Of a stretch of 64,000 bases of DNA, positions 25,244 through 34,121 are shown piece by piece. Source of the stretch: JBBIOU01 sp037443205 (GTDB lineage: Bacteria; Bacteroidota; Bacteroidia; Flavobacteriales_D; UBA2798); the NCBI GenBank assembly GCA_037443205.1, contig JBBIOU010000007.1, positions 1 through 64,000 on the forward strand, written 5' to 3'. The position numbers and the translations under genes were made by a program. Positions within the stretch are counted from its first letter, which is position 1; each line of letters begins with the position of its first letter. The notes below the pieces were generated by a model. It had not been told where the DNA came from. It searched no databases and saw only the letters and a program-made list of their open reading frames with translations.

Positions 25244-27681
25244 TGAAACACTTATCTAAAATTCTAATTGTTGTATGTTTTTTGTGTGTGGGCAAATTAG
25301 CCCACACACAAAAATTATTTGTTTTTGATGCAATAACCCGTCAACCTATAAAAGATGTATCAGTATGTAACGAATCAAAAACAATTTGTATTTTAACTGA
25401 TGTAAAGGGCCAAGCTGATATAAGTGAATTTAATAAAAACGAAAAAATCAGTTTATCGCATTCGTCCTACAAACTACTCGAAATAAGCTACGAAGCAGTT
25501 GCCGTTAATGCATACAAAATTTATCTTGAAGAAAAGATAATATCATTAAACGAAGTTGTTTTTTCAGGTTCAAAGTGGGAGAAAAACAAAGTTGAAACAC
25601 CCAACCGGATAGAAAAAATAAACATGAAAGAAGCTGCCTTTCAAAATCCGCAAACCACAGCCGACTTGTTAGGTATGAGCGGATACGCATTTATACAAAA
25701 AAGTCAGTTAGGAGGCGGTTCACCTATGTTAAGAGGTTTTGCCACTAATAGAGTTTTGCTGGTAATAGATGATGTAAGAATGAATACAGCTATTTTTCGT
25801 TCAGGTAATTTACAAAATGTTATTTCTTTAGATGCCAATGCTATAGAATCTTCAGAAATCATGTTTGGGCCCGGGGCAGTAATGTATGGCAGCGATGCCA
25901 TAGGCGGGGTAATGAGTTTTTATACCCTACGTCCTATGCTTGCTTCAAACAACGCTAATGGACCTGTTTTTTCGGGCAATCTCATGACCCGTATTTCATC
26001 TGCAAACATGGAAAATACCGGACATGTTGATTTTAACATCGGTTTAAAAAAGTTTGCCTTTACCACCAGTTTTACAAATGCAGTTTACAATGATTTAAGA
26101 TCGGGCTCTGTAGGTGGGTCACCCTACTTTTATCGTACAAATTATGTGATTACTTATGATAACAAAGACTACATGATTCCTAATTATGATTCTACCTTGC
26201 AAGTAGGTTCCAAATACAGTCAGGTAAATTTTATGCAAAAAGTATTGTATCAACACAATCAGTATTTAAGCTTTAAATACGGCTATCATTTTTCGGAAAC
26301 ATCCAAATATAATCGTTACGACCGCTTGTATGTTATGCAAACTTCGGGGCCATACAAAAATAAGTTGCGTTGGGCCGAATGGTACTATGGGCCGCAAAAA
26401 TGGCAAATGCATCATTTAAATATCTCTTACAATAAAAAAAATATAGCCTTCGATAAATTAAAATTTACTGCTGCATATCAGTTTTTTGAAGAGAGCCGAT
26501 ACGACAGAGAATTTATGTTCAGAGAACTGCATGCACAAATAGAAAACGTTCATGCCATTTCAAACAATCTTGACTTAGAAAAAAAACTTGGCGCTAAAAT
26601 AACACTAAACTACGGTCTGGAGACTGTCTATAACTTAGTACGTTCGCGTGCCTCGCTTACACATGTGGTTACCAAACAAGTGCTGCCCACTGTAACAAGA
26701 TATCCCGATGGTTCTACCTGGCAATCTTATGGCGCTTACCTAAGTGCTAAATACAACATTCATCCCAAAATATTTATTGATGCCGGTTTGCGATACAGCC
26801 GATTTATGATTGATGCAACTTTTGATACAACTTTTTTCCCCTTTCCTTTTCTCACAGCAAATATGCGTACCCAGTCATTAAACGGTAGCATCGGTGCGGT
26901 TTACTGTCCGCAAAGCTCCTGGCAACTTTATGCCAATGCAGCCACCGGCTTTAGAGCACCCAATGTAGATGACATGGGAAAAGTTTTTGAATCAGTTCCC
27001 GGTTATCTGGTTGTACCAAATCCAAATCTTAAGCCCGAAAGCGTAATTAATATTGAAGCAGGGACCAATAAATCATTCGGAGAATTTCTGAGAATAGACG
27101 CCAGTATCTACAAAACCTGGTTAGACGATGCTATGGCCCGAAGAAATTTTACATTTAATGGCGATACAACTATCCGCTACCTAGGAAATAAAAGTCGCAT
27201 ACAGGCCATACAAAATGTGGCAAAAATTGATGTTTATGGCATACAGGCAGGTATTGAATTTAGCTACAAAGGTTTTGGTATCCGCAGCAATTATTCCTTT
27301 CAAAACGGAAGAGAACAAAACCCTGACAGCTTAAATTATTACCCCTTACGACACGCTGCGCCTAATTTCGGAAGCACACATATTACATATACTCACAAAA
27401 AAGTTAAAGCTGATTTTTATGCAGTATATAACGCTAAAATGACTTTCGAAGATTTAGCCTTAACCGAACGTACCAATGCCTCTTATGCCCGCGATGAATT
27501 TGGAAGACCTTATGTGGATGCCTGGTACACTTTAAATTTTAAAATTGCATTTTATCCCAGCCAATACTTATCCATTAATTTGGGAATAGAAAACATCATG
27601 GATATTTTATACCGACCTTACGCATCGGGTATTAATGCCCCGGGCAGAAACATTATCGCTTCAGTAAGAGCTAAATTTTAA
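25243..27681 (+). CDS. TonB-dependent outer-membrane receptor with N-terminal carboxypeptidase-like domain
   Basis: An 812-residue receptor with a signal peptide (to about residue 22), a carboxypeptidase regulatory-like domain (about 25-90), a plug (about 115-225) and a 22-strand barrel. The plug segment GGGSPMLRGFATNRVLLVID with MFGPGAVMYGSDAIGGVM resembles haem or haemoglobin-type receptors, which is only a hint about substrate. The C-terminal strand ends in Phe as expected. Translation is coupled to the protease gene by TAATG. A joint role in degrading an outside substrate and importing a product is reasonable inference. Confidence 0.92.
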   Translation: MKHLSKILIVVCFLCVGKLAHTQKLFVFDAITRQPIKDVSVCNESKTICILTDVKGQADISEFNKNEKISLSHSSYKLLEISYEAVAVNAYKIYLEEKIISLNEVVFSGSKWEKNKVETPNRIEKINMKEAAFQNPQTTADLLGMSGYAFIQKSQLGGGSPMLRGFATNRVLLVIDDVRMNTAIFRSGNLQNVISLDANAIESSEIMFGPGAVMYGSDAIGGVMSFYTLRPMLASNNANGPVFSGNLMTRISSANMENTGHVDFNIGLKKFAFTTSFTNAVYNDLRSGSVGGSPYFYRTNYVITYDNKDYMIPNYDSTLQVGSKYSQVNFMQKVLYQHNQYLSFKYGYHFSETSKYNRYDRLYVMQTSGPYKNKLRWAEWYYGPQKWQMHHLNISYNKKNIAFDKLKFTAAYQFFEESRYDREFMFRELHAQIENVHAISNNLDLEKKLGAKITLNYGLETVYNLVRSRASLTHVVTKQVLPTVTRYPDGSTWQSYGAYLSAKYNIHPKIFIDAGLRYSRFMIDATFDTTFFPFPFLTANMRTQSLNGSIGAVYCPQSSWQLYANAATGFRAPNVDDMGKVFESVPGYLVVPNPNLKPESVINIEAGTNKSFGEFLRIDASIYKTWLDDAMARRNFTFNGDTTIRYLGNKSRIQAIQNVAKIDVYGIQAGIEFSYKGFGIRSNYSFQNGREQNPDSLNYYPLRHAAPNFGSTHITYTHKKVKADFYAVYNAKMTFEDLALTERTNASYARDEFGRPYVDAWYTLNFKIAFYPSQYLSINLGIENIMDILYRPYASGINAPGRNIIASVRAKF

Positions 27682-27715
27682 CTAAAAAATGTATAACCTA
27701 TAAAACATAAACCCT

Positions 27716-29119
27716 ATGAAAAACAATTTTACCAAAATAATTGCAAGCCTTTTCCTATGCCACTTTGCCTGGTGTAGTATAAATGCACAGCACGTTGGTG
27801 CCGGAGGTTGGCATTCGGTTGTTGTATGCAACGATGGAACCGTAAAAACATTTGGTGAAAACGCCAGCGGACAGCTGGGCAACGGCCAAACCACTGATAG
27901 TAATTTACCCGTAAGTGTATCGGGCCTTACAAATGTTGTTGCCGTATCTGCCGGTGGCGACCAACTGGAGGCACATACCATGGCTTTAAAAAGTGATGGT
28001 ACGGTTTGGTGCTGGGGAAGTAATATATACGGAGGATTAGGTAATGGAACTACAACCAGTACCACCACACCTGTACAAACATTGCTGGTAAATAACGTAA
28101 CGGCTATCTCTGCCGGAGGCTGGCACTCCACAGCTTTAAGAAATGACGGAACAGTTTGGTGTTGGGGCTGGAATATAGATGGTCAAATTGGTGACGGCAC
28201 TACTACCGACAGGGTAATAGCCACACAAGTAAGCGGTTTAAATAATGTGATACAAATTGCAGCAGGCACATACCATAACTTAGCATTAAAAAATGACGGA
28301 ACCGTATGGGCATGGGGCGACAACGTAAGCGGACAGATTGGTGACGGCACTACTACCGACAGAACCACCCCTGTTCAGGTAAGCGGATTAAACAACGTGG
28401 TTAAAATAGCTGCCGGCAGATTTTTTTCGCTTGCAGTAAAAAGTGATGGTACAGTTTGGACATGGGGAGAAAATCTTTATGGACAACTGGGTAATGGCAC
28501 AACTACCAATAGTTCAGTTCCTGTTCAGGTTGCCGGAATTACTGGTGCCACAACAGTAGTAGCCTGTGGCGCCTTTCATTGCATACTTATGCTAAGCGAT
28601 AACACCTTGGTAGCCTGGGGAAGAAATACTTACGGAAATCTTGGCGATAATACCGTTACTCACAAATCGGTTCCTGTGCCGGTATTAAACATTAATAATG
28701 CTGTAGATATGGCCGCAGGAACAAATTTTACATTGATTGTAAGGAACGATGGCACTCTTTGGGGATGTGGAAGAAATGCCAGTGGGCAGTTAGGCGATGG
28801 AACATTTTTACAACGAAACACTGTGGTACAAGCAACCTCGCTTTGCCCGGTTATGATGCCCGTAGGTATTGATGATGAATTTGCTGATAATGATGAATAT
28901 CATGTATATCCCAATCCAACCAATGGTATTATAAATATACAAGCAAAAAATAACTACTCTCTTACAATTTATGATATTACCGGTAAGCAAATGTTGAGCT
29001 ATCAACCCACTAATGGCTTAAACAGTACATTTGATATAAGTAATTTACCAAACGGAGTGTATTATCTAAAACTACAATCCGATAATTATTATCAAACAAA
29101 AAAAATCATTAAACAATAA
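27716..29119 (+). CDS. Secreted RCC1-repeat propeller protein with T9SS type A sorting domain (1)
   Basis: A 467-residue protein with a signal peptide (about 1-24) and roughly seven RCC1-type repeats of about 50 residues. Each carries the pattern ALKNDGTVWxWGxNxxGQxGxGT and together they should form a seven-bladed beta-propeller. From YPNPTNGIINIQ the last 75 residues are a T9SS sorting domain ending KKIIKQ. RCC1 propellers bind other proteins. No enzymatic role is implied. The next gene is a close paralogue 11 nt away. Confidence 0.9.
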   Translation: MKNNFTKIIASLFLCHFAWCSINAQHVGAGGWHSVVVCNDGTVKTFGENASGQLGNGQTTDSNLPVSVSGLTNVVAVSAGGDQLEAHTMALKSDGTVWCWGSNIYGGLGNGTTTSTTTPVQTLLVNNVTAISAGGWHSTALRNDGTVWCWGWNIDGQIGDGTTTDRVIATQVSGLNNVIQIAAGTYHNLALKNDGTVWAWGDNVSGQIGDGTTTDRTTPVQVSGLNNVVKIAAGRFFSLAVKSDGTVWTWGENLYGQLGNGTTTNSSVPVQVAGITGATTVVACGAFHCILMLSDNTLVAWGRNTYGNLGDNTVTHKSVPVPVLNINNAVDMAAGTNFTLIVRNDGTLWGCGRNASGQLGDGTFLQRNTVVQATSLCPVMMPVGIDDEFADNDEYHVYPNPTNGIINIQAKNNYSLTIYDITGKQMLSYQPTNGLNSTFDISNLPNGVYYLKLQSDNYYQTKKIIKQ

Positions 29120-29130
29120 ACTATTTAATT

Positions 29131-30519
29131 ATGAAAAAAAATCTACTTAGCATAGTACCCATTTTATTAATGAGTACTATTTCAACAGCACAAAATCATA
29201 TCTCTGCCGGTTGGTCGCATTCTTTGTATTTATGCAACAATGGTAGTTATGCCAACGGATGGGGAGCTAATACTTACGGGCAAGTTGGCAATGGCGCTAA
29301 TATTGATATTTCTTTTCCTGCAAACATACTAAACCTAAGCAATATCGTTTCTATTTCGGCAGGCTATCAGCACACCCTGGCATTAAAAAACGATAACACC
29401 GTTTGGGCCTGGGGTGATAACACCGATGGACAACTGGGCAATGGTACCAATACAGCAAGTAATGTTCCTATACAAATACCAGGATTAACAAATATTATAG
29501 CCGTATCAGGCGGAAAAGCCGGTTATCATTCCTTGGCCCTGAAAAACGATGGTACTGTTTGGACATGGGGTAGAAATGATTTTGGACAACTGGGTATAGG
29601 TAATACAAACAACAGCAATGTGCCGGTACAAGTTCCCGGATTAAGCGATATAATAGCAATTGCCGGAGGAGAATATCATTCGCTGGCCTTAAAAAACGAT
29701 GGCACTGTTTGGGCATGGGGCAGAAATGCTGATGGACAACTGGGTAATGGAACTAACATAAATTCTAACGTACCTACGCAGGTAAATAATTTAACGGGCA
29801 TTATTGCCATTGACGGAGGCAGATTTTTTACTATTGCGCTTAAAGACAATGGTAGTGTATGGACATTTGGACAAAATCTATACGGACAATTAGGCAACGG
29901 AACAACCATAAATAGCAATTTGCCTGTTCAGGTAAGCGGACTTAATGACGCTATAGCCATTACCGGAGGAGCTTTTCATGCAGTAGCTATCAAAAGTGAC
30001 AGCACCTTGGTTTCGTGGGGAAGAAATACTTATGGTAACTTAGGAGACGGCACAACTACTAATAGTTCGGTTCCAGTTGCAGTTACCGGTTTAAACAGCG
30101 TTGCACAAATTGCGGGAGGCACCAATTATTCGGTTGCTATGAAAAGCGATAAAAGTATGTATGCCTGGGGAAGAAATACTAACGGGCAATTGGGTGACGG
30201 AACCTTAACCGATAAATACATCCCCAATGCTGTAGTTTCATTATGTAGCAATGTTTCTGTAGAAAATATATCTGATTACGATAACAACTGGTTAATATAT
30301 CCTAATCCTTCTGATGGAATATACCTGATTCAAAATGCTGATAATTATTTAAACAACCTGAATAAAAAAATTGATTTATATAATAGTAACGGGCAATTAA
30401 TATTCAGTTCGTTTAATAACAACTATGAAATTGATATTTCTGACCAACCCGCAGGAATATATTACCTTATAATATCGCAAGGTGATGTTATCTTCAAGAA
30501 AAAACTTATTAAAGATTAA
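29131..30519 (+). CDS. Secreted RCC1-repeat propeller protein with T9SS type A sorting domain (2)
   Basis: A 462-residue paralogue of the preceding protein with the same plan. It has a signal peptide ending STAQ, about seven RCC1 repeats, and a sorting domain from YPNPSDGIYLIQ to KKLIKD. Repeats are more regular than in the first copy, for instance ALKNDGTVWAWGRNADGQLGNGT. The tandem arrangement points to local duplication. A strong terminator follows at 30592. Confidence 0.9.
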   Translation: MKKNLLSIVPILLMSTISTAQNHISAGWSHSLYLCNNGSYANGWGANTYGQVGNGANIDISFPANILNLSNIVSISAGYQHTLALKNDNTVWAWGDNTDGQLGNGTNTASNVPIQIPGLTNIIAVSGGKAGYHSLALKNDGTVWTWGRNDFGQLGIGNTNNSNVPVQVPGLSDIIAIAGGEYHSLALKNDGTVWAWGRNADGQLGNGTNINSNVPTQVNNLTGIIAIDGGRFFTIALKDNGSVWTFGQNLYGQLGNGTTINSNLPVQVSGLNDAIAITGGAFHAVAIKSDSTLVSWGRNTYGNLGDGTTTNSSVPVAVTGLNSVAQIAGGTNYSVAMKSDKSMYAWGRNTNGQLGDGTLTDKYIPNAVVSLCSNVSVENISDYDNNWLIYPNPSDGIYLIQNADNYLNNLNKKIDLYNSNGQLIFSSFNNNYEIDISDQPAGIYYLIISQGDVIFKKKLIKD

Positions 30520-30591
30520 AGTTCCGTAACTTAAACTCAAATATGTTATTAGCACCTATGGCATGGCTAGTATAAAGTCTTGTTAATTCGC

Positions 30592-30627
30592 AAAAATCCC
30601 TTGTGCTACAAGCGCAGGGGATTTTTT
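30592..30627 (+). terminator. Intrinsic terminator after the RCC1 genes
   Basis: AAAATCCC and GGGATTTT enclose an inner TGTGCT-ACA-AGCGCA stem, followed by a run of T. It closes the protease-TonB receptor-RCC1 transcription unit. Confidence 0.8.
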
Positions 30628-30675
30628 GTAACTTAACAAAAATACTTTCGTAAGATAGCACGAGCGAGGTAATCT

Positions 30676-31362
30676 ATGTATATACTTTTAATTTATATTA
30701 TAACCCTAAAAGGGTTATCGGTTTCGCATTATAAACAGGTGTTTGGGCCTGATTATGAAAAAGCCATTCAGTACAATATAAAAAAAAAACACCTTTATTA
30801 TCAATATGCTCAAAAATATAGCGTTGATGTTGATGAATTAAAAACAATAGTATTTCCTGAACTGATCCGCTATTCGTATTTCAAAGATTTGATGGAGACG
30901 AAAGCATTAGAGCAGATGTATGTGCAGGGAGGCAGCAAACTGGCCGATTTTTCAATTGGTCATTTCCAAATGAAACCCTCGTTTGTGGAGGAGTTGGAGG
31001 CGAGTGTTTCATCGAATACATGGCTCAAACAAAAATATGCTTGTGTGGTGAATTATGGTAGCGGATCGGATTTTTTATCACAAAGATTAGAGCGATTAAA
31101 AAACGAACAATGGCAGTTTGTTTTTTTATGTTGCTTTATTGATGTAGCCGATACCAAATACCCCTCATTAAAATTAATGAATAAAGAAAAAAGAATGCGG
31201 TTTTTATGCGCTGCCTACAACACCGGCATATCGCATACCGAAGAAAAAATAAACTCATTAATGAATGAAAAATTTTTTCCTTATGGTCCTAAATACAAAG
31301 CAAGTCAATATGCATACGCAGATGTTGCCTTAGATTATTACAAAAACTACCTGAATAAATAA
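30676..31362 (+). CDS. Putative lysozyme-fold / lytic transglycosylase-like protein
   Basis: A 228-residue protein with a hydrophobic N-terminus (MYILLIYIITLKG) that may act as signal or anchor. Three blocks fit the Slt-type lysozyme fold. They are FPELIRYSYFKDLME (candidate catalytic Glu, near residue 60), the LADFSIGHFQMKPSF block in place of the usual G-L-M-Q motif, and FLCAAYNTG matching AAYNxG. Lytic cleavage of peptidoglycan is inferred from these motifs only. It starts after a terminator and ends 15 nt before the lipoprotein gene. Confidence 0.6.
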   Translation: MYILLIYIITLKGLSVSHYKQVFGPDYEKAIQYNIKKKHLYYQYAQKYSVDVDELKTIVFPELIRYSYFKDLMETKALEQMYVQGGSKLADFSIGHFQMKPSFVEELEASVSSNTWLKQKYACVVNYGSGSDFLSQRLERLKNEQWQFVFLCCFIDVADTKYPSLKLMNKEKRMRFLCAAYNTGISHTEEKINSLMNEKFFPYGPKYKASQYAYADVALDYYKNYLNK

Positions 31363-31363
31363 T

Positions 31364-31371
31364 TAAATTTG
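31364..31371 (+). promoter_or_regulatory. -7 box before the lipoprotein gene
   Basis: TAAATTTG fits TAnnTTTG and lies 6 nt before the ATG at 31378, consistent with a leaderless message. No -33 TTG is visible. The gene could also be read through from the gene before it. Confidence 0.35.
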
Positions 31372-31377
31372 TAAAGA

Positions 31378-32844
31378 ATGACTTTCAGACATATCATATT
31401 ACTAATAATATTTTATGCAATTATCAACGTTTCGTGCAAAGAAGAAAAAAAAGTTAAAACAATTAAAGTTGAAAAAACAAGCGTACCACTTCCGCTTGTA
31501 GTGCCTCCGGTTGCCAAATTAAATCCGCCTTTCGAAAGTTTTGAAGTAAATGTTGATAGTGGTGTTACATACCTTGTAAAAAACAGCTACGGCACAAAAA
31601 TATTTATTCCGGATAGCGTGTTTGTTGATAGCACCCGAAACTTAATTCGTGGTAAAGTAAAAATCATGTATCGAGAATTTCATGATGCTGCCGGGATATT
31701 TTTAGCCGGTATACCCATGAATTATGATGCGGCAGGTATACAAAAATATTTTGAAACTGCCGGTATGTTTGACATACGTGCTGAACAAAACGGAAACCCC
31801 GTTTATATAGACTCGGGCAAAGTAATAAAAATACATTTTGGCAGCGTAACCGAAGGCAATGATTATCATTGTTTTTATTTAGACGAAAAACTTACCCGCA
31901 ACTGGCATTATATGGGAGATGTATTGGGCGCGGTTAATACCGAAAAATCTAAACTAAAAAGAAAGGCAACCGAACAAATGTCTGCTATAAAAATTCCTTT
32001 CGAGAAAAAACATTTTGCCTTTAATTATATGGCTTTGCTGGATGTATATTTGTTGGATAAACCTAAAGAAATAGCAAATAACAAACAAAACCCCGATATA
32101 CAAAATAAAATAAAACAATACAATGTAACCTGGAGTAATATATATAATTACGAAACGGTTACTTTTCAGGGTAATCAGTATTTGGCCTCATTGCTTGTGT
32201 GGAAAAATCTAACCGGTGATGATTTCCCTGATTGGGTAGTAAATGCCAATAGCAAACTTACCTATAAATACGGAAATGTATATGATTTAAAACTGGAGGA
32301 TAAAAAAGGACGGGTTCATTACGCAATTATTGAGGCTGTAATGCCTATCAAATCACTTTTTGCTTTTAGTGCGCAACAATGGAAAATCAAATACGAAGAA
32401 ACACTGAAAAAAGTGCATGAAGAAGAAGAACGTATTAAAAAAATGGCTGATGTTTACCGGATTTTTGAAATAAATAAGTTTGGTATGTACAATTACGATA
32501 AATTTTTAAACGACCAAAATAAAGTGCACATTGCTGCCTCGTTTAATTTTGACAAACCTGTTGACATTATACAAAATATAGAAGTATGTTATGTTAGCGG
32601 CAATAACCGTAGTTTGATAAAATACCCTTATGATAAATGGAAAAATTTTATAATTGTACCTGATGATAATGCTAAATTATTTGCTTTATTACCGGGTGAT
32701 TATTTAGCCGTTTATCCTAAAGAAAAATTAGCAACCCTTAACTATAAACAGCTTGGAGAAAATAAATTTTCAGAAATAACATTTGATATGTTCACTGTTC
32801 GTAAACTAAACAGCGAAGAAGATTTAAGGGAAATACTAAACTAA
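31378..32844 (+). CDS. Hypothetical lipoprotein
   Basis: A 488-residue lipoprotein: the signal ends at the lipobox INVSC and the Cys is followed by a Lys/Glu-rich linker and a Pro-rich stretch. The following domain has FIPDSVFVDSTRNLIRGKVKIMYREFHDAAGIFLAGIP, a pattern I have seen in unnamed Bacteroidota lipoproteins. A charged helical stretch (residues about 335-365) may form a coiled coil. No enzymatic motif is visible. Function is unknown. Confidence 0.75.
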   Translation: MTFRHIILLIIFYAIINVSCKEEKKVKTIKVEKTSVPLPLVVPPVAKLNPPFESFEVNVDSGVTYLVKNSYGTKIFIPDSVFVDSTRNLIRGKVKIMYREFHDAAGIFLAGIPMNYDAAGIQKYFETAGMFDIRAEQNGNPVYIDSGKVIKIHFGSVTEGNDYHCFYLDEKLTRNWHYMGDVLGAVNTEKSKLKRKATEQMSAIKIPFEKKHFAFNYMALLDVYLLDKPKEIANNKQNPDIQNKIKQYNVTWSNIYNYETVTFQGNQYLASLLVWKNLTGDDFPDWVVNANSKLTYKYGNVYDLKLEDKKGRVHYAIIEAVMPIKSLFAFSAQQWKIKYEETLKKVHEEEERIKKMADVYRIFEINKFGMYNYDKFLNDQNKVHIAASFNFDKPVDIIQNIEVCYVSGNNRSLIKYPYDKWKNFIIVPDDNAKLFALLPGDYLAVYPKEKLATLNYKQLGENKFSEITFDMFTVRKLNSEEDLREILN

Positions 32845-32897
32845 AATTAAAACCAAAATTGTCATTAGCTCTACAAACACCGGTCCTGATGCAAGTA

Positions 32898-32913
32898 TGT
32901 GTATATATACACA
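32898..32913. repeat. Perfect 16-bp TA-rich palindrome
   Basis: TGTGTATATATACACA reads identically on both strands. It lies 54 bp after the lipoprotein stop and just before a CATTTGGGT-TAA junction that looks like the end of another small element. Confidence 0.6.
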
Positions 32914-32926
32914 ACATTTGGGTTAA

Positions 32927-33182
32927 ACCCCAAAAAGTCATTAAACTTTTTTCACGGCAAGCCGGGTGTCTAAGATTTTGTAAACCCAAATTCAGCATTA
33001 GAAATTTGAAATAAATCCAAATTTTACGACAGAGGCGGACTGAGTGTGTTGAGTGTCGTGTGGGATTTGGGTTATCCGCCATCAGGCGATCTTTACGCAT
33101 GCTAATGCGTAATGTGGGGTAATAAATTTCTTGTAATATTTTTTAAGGTAAGAAATGCTAAGAAAATAGCAAACACTCAACT
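32927..33182 (+). mobile_element. MITE-like element R2, copy B, interrupted by R1
   Basis: The left half begins ACCCCAAAAAGTCATTAAAC after TAA and runs to GATTTTGTAA (32983). The right half resumes after 33119 with TAATAAATTTCTTGTAATATT and degenerates near 33182. In copy A the two halves are contiguous, so the R1 element between them is a later insertion. Confidence 0.75.
32984..33119 (+). mobile_element. MITE-like element R1, copy 2 (136 bp), nested in R2
   Basis: ACCCAAATTCAGC to GTAATGTGGGG, flanked by TAA (32981-32983 and 33120-33122). The uninterrupted sequence GATTTTGTAATGAATTTC in copy A of R2 shows the empty site, so a 3-bp TAA was duplicated on insertion. Confidence 0.88.
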
Positions 33183-33203
33183 TAAGAAAAAAATTTCTCA
33201 CTG

Positions 33204-34121
33204 TTATTGCATCATGGCTCTGGAATTACTTCTGGGAGTAATAAACCGTATGCCCAACATTAACTCATGTGTACCGGCACTGTAGTTGCGTATATTGGAG
33301 GTAGTAAAATCATGCGCATAACCGATACTTAAATTGTTTTTGTAAGTATAGCCTATCATCATACTCCAGGCATCCATTCTTCTGAAAGCGCCTCCCAGCC
33401 ATACCTGATCCTTGTAGATGGCACGAGCTGTAATATCAAATTGCACCGGTATATTTTTTACATATTTTACGATAGCAATAGGTTCTATTTTAAAATCATC
33501 ATCAAGCACAAAAGTATATCCACCATGCAAGGTATAATGATGTTCCAACCGGCTGTCGCTTATTTGCTGATTATCGAAAAAGTAGAGCCTGTTTCGCATG
33601 AGTTGAGGTATTACGCCTCCTAAATACCAATTTTTATGATAGAGATAAAATGCAAACTTGGCATCAGGTACCAAGGCCCATTGCAAGCCTCCGCTGATTA
33701 CTTTGTCGCCTTGCTCGCGTAAAATTATTTTTGAGCCATCAACCATATATTGCAGCAAGCCTCCCGAAAGCGCTAAGGATAACTTTACTTCTTTTGATAA
33801 TTTTAAATGATACGCGTATGCTAATTGCATCCCTGTTCTGCGGGTTGGACCTACATTATCGGTAAAAATGTATCCCCCAAAACCCATGTTTAATTTTTTG
33901 TTCGGCCCATGGACACTAACGGTAAATGTTCGCGGTGCATCAGTAAATCCCCACCACTGATAACGATGATTGGTGCGGGCATCAAACCACTCACGACTAC
34001 CGGCAACTGCCGGGTTTACCGGAAAATCGTTAAAATAATACTGGCTGTATATAGGTAAATGCTGTGCTTGTATTGCTGCAGCAATAAAAATAAAAAAGGA
34101 TATATAAAATATTTTTTTCAT
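33204..34121 (-). CDS. PorP/SprF family type IX secretion outer-membrane protein
   Basis: A 305-residue beta-barrel protein with signal peptide (ending IQAQ). The opening HLPIYSQYYFNDFPVNPAVAGS and the segment MGFGGYIFTDNVGPTRRTGMQLAYAYH are typical of PorP/SprF proteins. In gliding Bacteroidota SprF is needed for secretion of the adhesin SprB encoded beside it. Here the gene follows the giant repeat protein with no spacing, so it is very likely its dedicated partner. The final stretch LMLGIRF is barrel-like. Confidence 0.93.
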   Translation of the reverse strand: MKKIFYISFFIFIAAAIQAQHLPIYSQYYFNDFPVNPAVAGSREWFDARTNHRYQWWGFTDAPRTFTVSVHGPNKKLNMGFGGYIFTDNVGPTRRTGMQLAYAYHLKLSKEVKLSLALSGGLLQYMVDGSKIILREQGDKVISGGLQWALVPDAKFAFYLYHKNWYLGGVIPQLMRNRLYFFDNQQISDSRLEHHYTLHGGYTFVLDDDFKIEPIAIVKYVKNIPVQFDITARAIYKDQVWLGGAFRRMDAWSMMIGYTYKNNLSIGYAHDFTTSNIRNYSAGTHELMLGIRFITPRSNSRAMMQ

